A stretch of 64,000 nt of DNA from Hofstenia miamia. Taxonomy: Eukaryota; Xenacoelomorpha; Acoela. The notes below the pieces were generated by a model. It saw only the letters and a list, made by a program, of their open reading frames with translations, was not told where the DNA came from and made no database searches. Position numbers and translations under genes: made by a program. The stretch covers positions 2,126,788 through 2,190,787 of the forward strand of contig SCFE01000022.1 of the NCBI GenBank assembly GCA_004352715.1, in the 5' to 3' direction. This document shows, one piece after another, positions 45,452-56,039 of the stretch (the first letter of the stretch is position 1; each line of letters begins with the position of its first letter).

Positions 45452-46153
45452 TAAAACCTTATTTTAACACATCTTCTCGGGACTTTAGCACCAAGTAATT
45501 TATTTTGAGACCAAAAATTTAAAATGCATTCTAATGAACTTTATTGGGGAGAAATATGTTCCACAAAGTGTTTTGTAAAATTATTGCAACAGTATCGTCA
45601 AAATAGTCAAGTATTGTGACTTCAACTTAGTTTCCATCCTAATAAATTGTTAGTCTTGCATATGAGTGCTTGTTGCTATTTGAATTATTTTTCAATGTTG
45701 CATACATTTCCTTCAACAATGAATTCACTATTGATTGAGGTCTAACCTTTGAAAGCAGTTCTTGAAGCTATCACTAGATACTTCTCTCATACTGTTATCA
45801 ACAAATACATTTTCAATAAGACATTGAAATTCCCAGGATCGTGGTCGCATCTAAAATATTGTAAACACAATTTAACAGGCACATTGTTTCAATGCATATA
45901 GTGGTGAAGCGTTAAAATTGAATAATTAAGTCATTTGGATTTTTCCAGTGCACAATTTTGAATGTTTTTGCAGTAATGTTTTATAAATTGTGCTTTTATT
46001 GACTTGTCAATATTGTGTGATTAGGTAATTTTAAACTATCCTGTTTTGAATAAAACCAATGGTCATTTTACTAATGTCAAGGGACAATATTTACCTGCCT
46101 TATTTTGAGCAGTACGCTATTTTGATGGTATACCCAACTGAGGTTCGACTACA
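45452..46153. mobile_element. Candidate pogo/Tigger-like DNA transposon relic
   Basis: The left side starts TACAGTAAAACCTTATTTTAA and the right side, inverted, reads TGTAGTCGAACCTCAGTTGG. Both resemble the CAGTNNAACCTC terminal repeats of pogo/Tigger elements. The ~700-base interior has no convincing transposase. Ends and class are tentative. Confidence 0.35.
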
Positions 46154-46583
46154 TTATACTATTAATTACAAGGAAGTAATTTATTGTCTCAAATAGTTTA
46201 CATTTGTAATGGAATTGAGATAACGCTGTAATTATTTAGTTCAGTAATAAATGTTATAGGATGGTACCTAAACTTATTAGTATAAATGAGCTGTAAACTC
46301 CTGTAAATTTTCATGGATTGTTGTAGTCATTTGTTATTTTAACTTTTTCCCCATCTATATGTAGCTTTAAGCCTTAATTTTAATAGAGCTTCCAGATATT
46401 TTTTTTCAATTTATCGTAAGTAACACATACCTATGCACTAAAAGTTGGATTAACAAATACTATCTTGTACTGTACTGGTGATAGAGCAATGCGCTACTTA
46501 CTAGCGAATTATATTTTTTGTCATAATCCTCACTAGGATAGTTTGTACAACACATTAATTCTATTGATATTATAACAATAATT

Positions 46584-46614
<31 letters not shown>

Positions 46615-46916
46615 TTGTATAAAATTTGGCGCATCCACCATGTTCTCCGAACTTAGTACGCTTCGATTATCACTTCTTTTTATATTTACACTATTTGTTT
46701 AGAGGAAAAACATAAAAATGAAGATATCAAACGCTGGTTAATTATTATCATCAAAAGGTTTTTGTACAATGGATATTTAAATTGCTCCCATCCTAGCAAA
46801 AAGTCGTTAATAATAATGCAATTATATTATTTATAGATTATTGACAGTAATAAAATCAGTATTTTATATATATATGATTATGTGACAGTCTTTGTTGAGT
46901 ACATAACTTATAATGG
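46154..46916. other. AT-rich spacer with (TA)n microsatellite
   Basis: A run of about 13 TA units lies at 46,584-46,610. Otherwise nothing recognised. Confidence 0.6.
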
Positions 46917-48203
46917 TACTACAGTGCTGGACATTAAAATGGCAACTCTGAATTTCGACATGTTACACTTATTTTCAATAAAAACCAATATTATGTTATT
47001 TTGTGTAAAAACCCCAAAAAATGACTTTTATTTAAAAAAATTCGACTCCTATCAAAAGATATTAATAAAAATATGCCTTTTTTCATTTCAACTTGGACAT
47101 AAAAATGGCAACTACTCTTTTCAGCTATTAAAAGGAAATCAAACTTTAACAAAATGAACTCCAATTAGTTTAATTTACCATGTTTAGCATTGTATAATTT
47201 AAATATCATTAGAAAACTTTCTTCCTAGCGTTAAAACTTCTTTAATTATTCATTCTTCATGGGTACCGCAAAAAAGCTTTCTGATATTGAAAAAACAAGA
47301 ATTCTGACATATTTGGATGCTGGTTTATCACAAGCAAGCATTGCAGAGAAGCTACAGAGACATAAATCAACTATAAGTAGATTTTAAATCGAAAAAACAA
47401 GGAAAAGACACCGAGTAAGCGGGGAAAAAGATACATTCTTACTCCCAGAAGCAAAAGAACTATTCTAAGAGAAGCCTCAAACACTGGCAACTCATCATTC
47501 AAGATAAAGCACGATTTAGATCTACCGGTAAGTGCAAGACAGGTCCGTCGTATTCTACATAATGCAAGTAATATGATTTATACCAAGCGTAAAACCACGC
47601 CAAAGCTGACGAAAAAACATGAAAAAAAGGATTGATTTTGCAAGAACTCACTTGACCAATAGTACAGATTGGAATAAATCGCAAAGAGCCGCAATACTTT
47701 TCCAAGATGCAGTTTGGGGGAGGATCAGTTATGATATGGGCAGGAATATCCATTAAAGGTAAAACAAAAATGGGAATTGTAACGGGAAAAGATTCTTCCA
47801 GTTATATCTATGCTCTTTCAGAATATTTGTTGCCATTCTGCCACCTTCACTATGGTTTAAATTGTACGCTACAACAAGATAATGCGACATCTCATGTCTC
47901 AAAAACAACGAAAGAGTGGTTAAAAGTATGGATATTAATACTTTAGAATGGCCAGCACTCAGCCTTGATCTCAACCCTATTGAAAACGTGTGGAGTGCAC
48001 TTGCTAGAAATGTTTATAAAGGTGGAAGACATTTCTCTAGTGTGGACAAGCTGATTCAGGAAATTAAGGTTTCTTGGAATCAGTTAGATCAGAATTATAT
48101 TGCTGACGTTATCCGTCAGCCTATGAGAACTCTCAAATGTGTAGCTATTTGCATGGTGAGGATGAAATGCAATTTTGAAGTTCAATTCGATCTAAAGTTT
48201 TAA
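46917..48203 (+). pseudogene. Tc1-type transposon with broken transposase
   Basis: The left end ACAGTGCTGGACATTAAAATG at 46,921, after a TA, resembles a Tc1 terminal repeat. The transposase begins MGTAKKLSDIEKTRILTYL with a helix-turn-helix (LSQASIAEKLQRHKSTISRF, then TAA). After frame changes come the second DNA-binding part (RKTTPKLTKKHEKK), GGGSVMIWAGISIKGK, CTLQQDNATSHVSKTTKEWL (second Asp) and LEWPALSLDLNPIENVWSAL (third acidic box, DLNPIE). The first catalytic block, normally VIFSDE before the GGGSVM box, is missing: sequence jumps from TDWNKSQRAAILFQ to the Gly run. No right terminal repeat is found. Confidence 0.85.
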
Positions 48204-48628
48204 TTAAATTAACATATCGTTTCTAGATTACATTCTCTCATCAATGATGTGTATATACAGCACATATGCAGTGACTTAACACACGTATTATAGTGGTAAA
48301 CTTGAAATTATTGCATCACAAACCTGTCTTTACTATTCACCACTTTGTATGAGATGCATACTGAATTGATTGATTGTAAAAAGTTAAATATATCATAAAA
48401 TATTAATATTATTGATAATAACATTAATAATAATGGTAGAGTAGTAGGGCAATCAGTTCATGGCATTGTATTTCCTTGTTCTAGTTAAGAGTTTTATTAA
48501 TTTCTCGAACGTTATTTTTAGCTTTTTGTATTTAGTTATACATACATCTGATTTAGAATTTGCATTGACCGAGATACGTGTCTTTGACTCAATTTCAGCA
48601 CCGTGCCAAGTAATTAAATGTGTTTGTA
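48204..48628. other. Spacer upstream of first candidate exon
   Basis: No element recognised. The last ~100 bases contain the 5' side of the candidate exon at 48,629. Confidence 0.4.
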
Positions 48629-48790
48629 ATGTCGAATAAACGTAGACCATTGATAGATGTACACAAAAACGCATTGTTTGAAAGATCCCTCACCAATGAA
48701 GAACACCTTAGCAGCTCATGTGCAAGCACTGCATTTCAAAGTGACATTCCTGATCAGAATGAATATCTTGAACCTGTGCAGTTGACAAGA
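48629..48790 (+). CDS. Candidate first coding exon, 54 codons
   Basis: ATG at 48,629 has an in-frame TAA upstream (48,611) and an open frame of 54 codons, MSNKRRPLIDVHKNALFERS onward, ending VQLTR exactly at the donor GTAAGT (48,791), phase 0. The composition is that of ordinary protein (balanced charges, no repeat). It could be an alternative first exon of a gene continuing to the right, like three similar exons at 51,930, 52,653 and 62,566. I do not recognise the protein. A chance ORF is possible. Confidence 0.5.
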
Positions 48791-48853
48791 GTAAGTTTTT
48801 CATTCAAATGCATTATGATCCGCGTTAGGGAGACATTTTTAAATTGTATTTAA

Positions 48854-50033
48854 AAGTCCTTGTTATTTTTTTCGAAATAATCTGCTCAAGGAAGTAAATT
48901 TCATTTTTCTACATAAGAATAGTTTGCTACTTATGCATGGAATTACTAAAAATTGATTAACATTTCAAAAGTCCTCAAAAAAACCTTATTTTGCCTAAAA
49001 AAATTGAGCTACTTTATTGTAGTCATTTCTGAGGTAAAAGTTCTTGAAATGTTTTGCCTTTATGCTTTGACGCTTCAATGTGAGTAACTTAAATAGTATG
49101 CATAGAACGGAATTGACACATACAATCATTTGTACTATTATTAAAGAATGTTATATGATGTGTTGATTCTCTTTTTACTCAAGTTTGAACGTAGTCAAGG
49201 TTTCTGTCTCATGATTCAAAAACTTGTAGACGTTTGAGTGGCTCGCTTCTTATTCCAAAGCAATTTGGGAATTTGAAGCTCCGAAGTTTTAAAGCTTTTT
49301 TTCCCTTCTTCCATTGAAAATATAACTTTTAGTTAATTTGTAAAGAGGCGAAAATCAATAAGTGAATATATTATGTCACTTAAATTAATTCAATCTGGTT
49401 AAGATCATTTGTTTGTTTGCCTGATTTTGATAGAGCAGATTGTTGCAATTTATCGGCCGAATCTGTTATATATGTTAGGCGAACAATATAACCCTGACAG
49501 GTGTTTAGACAGGGAACACAGTTGTGGTATTGACAACTGCATAACTTTCGAAATCAAGCTGTGCTATATTACGTTTGTAAAAATTAAGCGATATATAATA
49601 ATTCTCGTTTATTTAGACAATTTCAAAAATTTGTTACGCTTGACTGTAAATACACCATCTGGAAGTAAGAATTTGAGATTGTGTCTATATTTGAGCAGGA
49701 CCTAATAAAAGTTTTAGTGGTCCTGTTTTGAGCTATACCTCATGTAAATGACATTATAATATAGAAAGCTAATAAAGAATATTTGTTTTGCCTACACTAC
49801 TAGGCCTTGACATTTGAATTTTGTGATTGCTGTGATATAGATATATAGACTTCAGTGTGAAATTATTGATACACGTTTCATATTTGCAAATTTGAGTTTA
49901 TATTTCTAGCAAATGAAGATAAGAATCAGCACATTCAACGCGATTTAATATAGAATTATAATATATGTATTGAATTTAGTTATTGCAATAATCCTGCAGT
50001 CGAGATCGGGATTTAACTGGCTACAAGTGCTAT
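48854..50033. other. AT-rich intron-like or intergenic sequence
   Basis: No gene or repeat recognised. A short open frame at 49,409-49,705 has no support beyond its length. Confidence 0.4.

Positions 50034-50075
<42 letters not shown>
50034..50075. repeat. Compound (CA)n/(TA)n microsatellite
   Basis: TATACACACACACATATATATA continues as a TA run to 50,075, next to the LINE fragment start. Confidence 0.95.
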
Positions 50076-50078
<3 letters not shown>

Positions 50079-50112
50079 TGTTTATTATACACTTTAATTA
50101 GATTTTTGTCAT

Positions 50113-50246
50113 GCCTGTGGCTAGTGTATCTTTTGCAGACCTTCAAAAAATTTTCTAATGCCCAATTGACCTTTGTGGTGCCTGTGGCTAGTGTATCTTT
50201 TGCAGACCTTCAAAAAATTTTCTAATGCCCAATTGACCTTTGTGGT
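50113..50246 (+). repeat. 67-bp tandem duplication
   Basis: GCCTGTGGCTAGTGTATCTT at 50,113 recurs at 50,180, and the two units are almost identical. The unit length is not a multiple of three, so it breaks the ORF1 frame. Tandem 5' units are known in some LINEs; here it may be a small local duplication. Confidence 0.93.
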
Positions 50247-51110
50247 TGGCGCTTCAAAGAAAGACATCATTATCTCTCTGCTTCGCCAAGATGTCATCTC
50301 CCTGTCCAGTTCACACCAGTCTTCCAAAGTCAGTCCTTCCAATCTTTTCTTGTCATTCTTGTCAGACCCCCTGCTAAACTCACCTCCGATGTCTCGTCCA
50401 TGCAATCTCAAATGTTCTCCTACCGTGCTGCCGCCTCCCGTACCATTCCTAATCGAACCAATCATCCTGTCCCACACTCTGGTCCTGCTGTTGCTCCCTC
50501 TCCTGTGCCGCCGCCTGCCTCTGAACAGTCTGTTCTACCACTTACTCATCGCTCGTCACATCCTTTGTACTAGTTGTTCCTATCAACAGCCTGTTGTTCC
50601 ATTTAATTCTCTTCCTCATCTTCCTCGTAAAGCTCACATCTTTCTTAACTCTATTTCTGCTTCTGATGTTGCTGATCACCCCTGTTCTTCCTCACTCCAA
50701 ATTGATGACGTCCTTCCTTTTCCATCACGTACGGATTCTCCATTCGCCTCATTTATATTGTCTGTAATCAAGAATCTCATGATGATCTCATGGATCCTGA
50801 AGTGTGGTCGGATGGCCTCTTGATCCAATACTATCGCCTCTCTGATGCTGAGCGCAAAGTGTTTGGTCTTCCTCTCTGCCGTCGTGTTTTTCCTAGTCGT
50901 GATTGACTACCTGGTCCGCTGGCTTGGATGTACTTCTCCACTTAACTTTGATTTTGCTTTATTGCTCACTCATGCTCTCACAGTCTCATCTGTTTAAATC
51001 GCCGTCTCACTTTCTATAAAGTCTTCTTGCAATCACCTGTTGACTTCATTTTCATCACTGAAATCTGGCTTGATCATCATATGAGTCTGCCTTAGATCTT
51101 TTGCTCAATA
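50113..51110 (+). pseudogene. 5' part of a LINE: ORF1 and start of endonuclease
   Basis: The stretch is clearly richer in C and G than its surroundings. It starts MPVASVSFADLQKIF, then in other frames TFVVGASKKDIIISLLRQD, a Pro/Ser-rich part (HPVPHSGPAVAPSPVPPP), HIFLNSISASDVADHP, and EVWSDGLLIQYYRLSDAERK. Near 51,030 it reads SPVDFIFITEIWLDHH, the first block of an APE-like endonuclease (ITETWL), then stops. A 67-base direct duplication (50,113-50,179 and 50,180-50,246) repeats the start. This is a 3'-truncated, dead LINE 5' end. Confidence 0.65.
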
Positions 51111-51929
51111 TTGCCTTGAACAATTCGTATTATTTTGAAAATTAATAAAACGATGAGTTTTTTGTTTAAATTGATCATGTATATTATTGCACTATTTTTG
51201 GAGTTTATTATAGTATAAGGCAATCAGTGCATGATCGTGGAATATGATTTAGAAAATCAATATAGTATAGTACAAAATTCGAAGAACCCACCAGGAGAAT
51301 GCATAAGCCCTTCTTGACGCCTGTCAGTTACGGCTCTCCAAACAATCCAATCAAACACATGGTTAAAGAGGTGATTTGTGTTGTATGGTGAAGGGGATAG
51401 GCCGCCTCCTGTTCTCTCACTGATTATCTTAAGATGTTAGTCTGATAAAGTAGTTCAAATTTCTTTATAAGTTATCCATCAATCTGCAGTTGTTTGTCTA
51501 TAGTCGAAGCCCGGCCTGATTTATTACGTAGTACATGTCTAGAACAAACTTATGTAAAGTAAATTGATTTCTCGATATTCGATCAAGGCAGCTGCAGTGA
51601 AATTTCATTGGCCACTTGAAATTTGCATAAATTTTACACCTGGATGTCTTAAATTAGCGTGCGATTGAAAAGCCGAAATGTGATATTTGCTGAGGCCTGT
51701 AGACAATTGAATTTCAAAGATTTTAGACTCTGGAAGTAATTTATGGGAGTTGTTTATAATCCAGCTGACAGTTGGATTTGTTGATAATTTATTTATTGAT
51801 AAAACGCGTGCGTTTACTAGCCAACTGCTATATTCTACGTTTCCCTGTGCACTTGTGTTTTCCATGTCTCCCGTTGGATTTTACTAACAATCGAATACAT
51901 AGGAACTGGATTAAGCAAACGTTTACAAA
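51111..51929. other. Region upstream of second candidate exon, promoter-like
   Basis: No coding region recognised. The last part is less AT-rich and has several CpG sites (AAAACGCGTGCGTTTACTAG near 51,800), as expected near a transcription start. Confidence 0.4.
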
Positions 51930-51983
51930 ATGAGCGCAGAACATCTCGCTGCGAAAGCTCTTCCAAAAGAAGTGCTAAATGTC
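51930..51983 (+). CDS. Candidate alternative first exon, 18 codons
   Basis: ATG at 51,930 with an in-frame TAA upstream (51,912). It encodes MSAEHLAAKALPKEVLNV and ends in phase 0 at the donor GTAAGT (51,984). It would give a short N-terminus joined to a shared downstream exon outside the window. The protein is not recognised. Confidence 0.45.
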
Positions 51984-52192
51984 GTAAGTCATATTTTTAC
52001 AACTAACAGGCTCAGTCTTTTATACTATTTTAATACTATTTCATTTTTAAATACTTTTTGCTTTCAAATTGTATTTTCAAGTGCTAATTCTAAAGACTAT
52101 TTGTATCTAACAAGTTTTTTGCACCCAAATTAAAATCTTTTAAAAATTATTAGCAGTTGTCATCAAATCATAATCAAACTACAGTTTCTAAC

Positions 52193-52518
52193 CAGACTTG
52201 TCAACGAGCCGACATTTCCTAGCTCGGCTCGGCTCGCCACATAAAATCGCTGAATGAGGCTCGTTTTAGATCGGTATTTTTTTTAAAAATATTGTGTTCA
52301 AAGAATTTTTTACATAGCTCTTCCTATAATTTAATAAACATTTCTTAAATAAGATTATAGGAAAGGCATACTGACTGCAAAAAATAAGAAAAAAGTCCAT
52401 TATTAAATTAACAAGCAGAACTATAAACTTGCTTCGCCTAAAATAGGCTCATTGTATATCAAATACTGTGCCCAACCTCGGCTCGGCTCGTTAGAAGCTC
52501 GGCTCGTTGACAAGTCTG
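52193..52518 (+). mobile_element. hAT-type MITE of the GGCTCG family, copy 1
   Basis: Terminal inverted repeats CAGACTTGTCAACGAGCC and GGCTCGTTGACAAGTCTG are perfect over 18 bases. Flanking octamers TTTCTAAC (52,185-52,192) and ATTCTAAC (52,519-52,526) agree at 7 of 8 positions, a hAT-size target duplication. The interior is non-coding and contains several CGGCTCGGCTCG motifs. Confidence 0.9.
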
Positions 52519-52652
52519 ATTCTAACAGAACATTGTAATTGTAGTTACAAATATATTCGCTGGATGGCGTGCAGAATCTTATAAAAGTCTTCTTCAAAAC
52601 TCTCATTCGTGTCTAATTCTTCTTGTGTTATATTTGCTCTAACGGAAGCTGC

Positions 52653-52700
52653 ATGTCTGTGGATTACCGGAAATTTATTGCACCTAATATCTTAGAATTA
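52653..52700 (+). CDS. Candidate alternative first exon, 16 codons
   Basis: ATG at 52,653 with an in-frame TAA upstream (52,614). It encodes MSVDYRKFIAPNILEL and ends in phase 0 at GTAAGT (52,701). Same design as the exons at 51,930 and 62,566. Unrecognised protein. Confidence 0.45.
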
Positions 52701-52706
52701 GTAAGT

Positions 52707-53764
52707 TTTTATCTATCTTCAGGACATTTTAAATGACCCTAGGAAGGTCCTAAGGCATTACATTTTAAAGACCACTTTTCAAAATTCTTTAGAAAGATAT
52801 TTTAGATACTCTGTATTATTATGCGATTTATGTCATTACCATTAAAGTTCATAGTTATTGATGGCCCAATTTTATTTGCAATTTCTGTTGCAATGTTGCT
52901 TTAATTCAGGTTGCTCAGAGATGGTTACGTCCATCTAAAGAAGTTTTAGGAAAAATAATTTGTGTATTATTATTCAATCGGTTTAAGAGTATGACCAAAA
53001 TCGGATACCTGTTTCATTTTATTCTTATATGGAATACTGCTTGTTTTTTAATGTTTTCATTTATCTTACATGTTTCGCTCATTTGTGTTGAGTAAATTTT
53101 GCGATGCAATGCATTGATTCAAGGCTGACTCGAGTCAGCCCTGATTAATTTGAACTTATGGAAGACCAATTTGACACTAATAAACCCTAATATATTTACA
53201 ATTTAAGCAATTATCAGATGAGTGAATAACTCAGTGTAGTTTGCTGATACTGTACTAGAATATCTCAGAGTTTTCGGGTGCTTTGTCTGTTCTATTCTCT
53301 AATGACACTACGGCATATTTAGCTGTTATTTCTCTGTTAATTGTATTCATGTTCTATTGTCAGGGAATCATTAAGCGTTTTCCCACCGGCATTCAATGTT
53401 CTCCTTTATTTTAAAGCAGATTTCCGAATAAGCGTAAATTGATATTTATTTGCGTTGCATAGCTTCTGTAATTTCAAAGCCTTCTCTTTCCTTGCATTCG
53501 TTAGCATTGTTTACTATTGGCCTGTAACCTTATTGGGTGGAGTTACGTTTGGACGACAGTGGGTTGTTTTTTAGCGGTTGAGGCAGTCATGCAAATACTT
53601 TTTCGGGCCTTATTTTTGGCTTTGAAATTTTTTCAATCTTATATTCACTAGTTGATTTACGCTAGTTTTCGTGAAATCTTTTTGAATTTCGTTTAAAAGC
53701 TTGTTACTTTTGCATCTTTACGGAATTCTTTGAACTTTATTAAAGGATGTCATTATTGTCAGCC
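52707..53764. other. Intron-like sequence
   Basis: No gene or element recognised. The stretch 53,510-53,620 is less AT-rich and contains an octamer ATGCAAAT (53,589), which may be regulatory. Confidence 0.35.
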
Positions 53765-54062
53765 CACACTTGTCAAATAGCCGAGCCGAGGTGATCTGGA
53801 GCTCTTCATTTGATATACAACGAGCCCAAAACGAACATTTTTTAAGCAAATTAAATTTATAGTTCTGCTTGTTTATTTTTTTCATTCAATATGTGTGTCG
53901 TATAATCTTGTTTTAGAAATGTTTATTAAATGATAAAAAGAGCTATGTAAAAAATTCTGAGGTTGCAATATTTTTAAAAAATATCGATCCAAAACGGACT
54001 TCATTGAAAGATTCTATTAAAACGCACCGAGCCTAAAAACTTTTGGCTCGTTGACAAGTCTG
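53765..54062 (-). mobile_element. hAT-type MITE of the GGCTCG family, copy 2
   Basis: Ends CACACTTGTCAAATAGCC and GGCTCGTTGACAAGTCTG. The interior (GTTCTGCTTGTTTATTTTT, TTTAAAAAATATCGATCC) is the inverse of copy 1 and parallel to copy 3. No target duplication is visible, so the left end may be eroded. Confidence 0.8.
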
Positions 54063-54272
54063 TTTCTGATATATGCATTGTTATAATACATTCGAGAATG
54101 CTAAGTCAATTGAAATTACTAAATTGATTTATTAATTTTCCAACTGTTTACATTGCATATACCAGTAAATGAATGTAACAGCACTGTTACACATAACGCT
54201 GGAATAGATTAAACGCCGATATGCCATAGGATATTTTTAAAACTATTTTAGTAATTTTTTATTAGGTATGTC

Positions 54273-54942
54273 AAGGGTTGGCATGTTTTAAACAGGACCT
54301 GTTTAAAACATGTGTTTGCCACTGTTTAAAACAATTGTTTTTTTGCACTCTTTTTTTAATGTGGAAACTAATTTTTTGGTTTCGTACCGAAAAGATTGCA
54401 AACCTTGCGCTTTGTTTACGTGTATAAAAAGGGAAAATGCATGTTGATAAGTTTATCATAATTCAGTGTTTGCTACTATATGTGTTTCAACGAGCCGAGC
54501 CAAGCTTGAGCAGAGTATTTTATATACAACGAGCCCAAAACGAGGCTTTATTAAGCCAAGACAATTTATAGTTCTGCTTTTTAATTTGCTTATGCAGATT
54601 TTTCTTATTTTTTTATTCAATACACCTTTTTAAAATCATATTTTAAAATGTTTATTAAATATTTAGGAAGAGTTATTTAAAAATTCTTGAGAATGCAGTA
54701 TTTTTTGAAAAAATATCGAGCTAAAACGAGCCTCATTGAACGGTTCTATGTGGCGAGCCGAGCCGAGCCGAAAATACTCAAAGGTAAAACGAGGCGAGCC
54801 GAGCTTAAAAATGCCGGCTCGTTGACAAGTCTGATGTGTTTTTATCAACATTTTCGTACCTTGAACTGGTTCTGTCTAAAAGCATTGTTTTCAACGTTTA
54901 CCACGTTTTTGTAAAAAAAAATCAACTTTTTCGCCAACCCTG
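54273..54942. mobile_element. Second hAT-type MITE family, split by a nested MITE
   Basis: Inverted ends AAGGGTTGGC and GCCAACCCTG (CAGGGTTGG-type hAT ends), flanked by GGTATGTC (54,265-54,272) and GATATGTC (54,943-54,950), 7 of 8 alike. The left part has TGTTTAAAAC repeats. Without the nested copy at 54,488-54,833 and its target duplication, the element would be about 316 bases. Confidence 0.75.
54488..54833 (-). mobile_element. hAT-type MITE of the GGCTCG family, copy 3, nested
   Basis: Ends CAACGAGCCGAGCC and GGCTCGTTGACAAGTCTG, interior parallel to copy 2. A perfect 8-base target duplication ATGTGTTT lies at 54,480-54,487 and 54,834-54,841. The left terminus lacks the outer nine bases (CAGACTTGT), yet the target duplication abuts it, so loss happened before or during insertion. 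Confidence 0.88.
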
Positions 54943-54950
54943 GATATGTC

Positions 54951-55772
54951 CCTATCTACCTCTATTTTAAAACAGTATTCCTAGTTGAAATATATGAGAG
55001 ATTGGGCGATCATCCAATTGGTATTCTACGTAAAGACTGCCTACCCATTGATATGAATCGTCGCGTTCCTTTTCTCATGTGGGAATTGCGATTTAATTTC
55101 TAACGCGATTCAGTTTCAATGACGCAAATGTCAGGCTTTAACATTTTCAAAAGTGCCAATTTTATGTTAATATAAATGACATAATACAATTATGCACCTT
55201 AGATTACATGTGTGAGCAAATAATGTGGAAAATCTCGTATTATATTTATACGAGTGTTGGCCTCATTAGAGCCACGTGAATTACTGTCTGGTTATTTAGT
55301 TAACGGGTTAATGTTTATAATGGCCTCTATATATTAGGTCATATTTAATTTACATTGGAACTAATACAGGCTATTCAAACAGAAAAGACTTTTTGAATGG
55401 ATTTTGATCACTGGTAATTTTATTCGTTCATATGTATACATTATTATATTCTTATATCCGAGCGCGGTTCTAGTTGAAAACGAAAAAGCCTGAATGATTT
55501 TACTTGTAAACAACATTTGCACTGGAAAACTGTTGTTAAAATATGCACATCAAATTATCACTGTCTGCACTGTCAACCAAAAATCTTGCATTAGCGTTCC
55601 CAGTAATAACTCGCTGAAGCACCTGTATGTAATTTATTCATCCATGCTTTGCAGTCTTCTTTGTGACTAGGTCCATCTATGTTTGACAGGGTTTTCTAAT
55701 ATTTATAGGGACTAATTAATTACAGTTTAATCACAGTCGTTTCTTGGAAATTGATTTATATATACTTTCGGA
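54951..55772. other. AT-rich sequence without recognised content
   Basis: No ORF or repeat family recognised. Ends in a short TA run at 55,776-55,790 where the Penelope-like element begins. Confidence 0.4.
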
Positions 55773-55789
55773 TATATATATATATATAT

Positions 55790-56039
55790 TATGAAAGATT
55801 TATTCAGCAAACATGTTTCGCTACATACGTATAGCTTCGTCAGTGCATATAGAGTATAGAGGGAAAGTTTAGAAAAGTTTAAGAATGCTAACATGGTTTA
55901 ATTGTCTATTTAAAAGTTTTTTACGTTGTTGTTTTATTAATAATGCTTCAGTGATCTTGGTATGTTTGTTCTTTGTTAATATTTTAAAATGATCTTTTGT
56001 TGCTTGGTGATGATGTAAGTAAATTTCTGATGTTAGGTG
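55790..56039 (-). mobile_element. Penelope-like element, left (3') copy, partial
   Basis: Nearly identical to 57,038-57,287, including the end of the GIY-YIG reading frame and the terminal hammerhead-like motif. It is cut by the gap. Penelope-like elements are often found as direct tandem units, so this may be a second unit; alternatively the assembler placed the same end twice. Confidence 0.8.
55807..55848 (-). ncRNA. Hammerhead-ribozyme-like motif in the Penelope-like terminus
   Basis: The minus strand reads GCA, CUGACGA, a hairpin GCUAUACGUAUGUAGC, then GAAAC and AUGUUUGC. The two core boxes CUGANGA and GAAA flank a self-complementary stem; a minimal stem III (ACAUGU, itself a palindrome) and a GCA/UGC stem I can form. 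One extra A lies between CUGACGA and the stem. Penelope-like elements are known to carry hammerhead motifs in their terminal repeats, which would process the RNA. Activity is not shown. Confidence 0.55.

Noticed and set aside
46584-46610. CRISPR-like or satellite array
   Set aside because: Simple TA microsatellite only. No spaced repeats anywhere in the window.
49409-49705. 98-codon plus-strand ORF
   Set aside because: No recognisable domain, AT-driven composition, and no splice or conservation signal.
50121-50477. 118-codon minus-strand ORF
   Set aside because: Shadow of the C-rich LINE ORF1 on the other strand. The 67-base duplication explains its repeated end.
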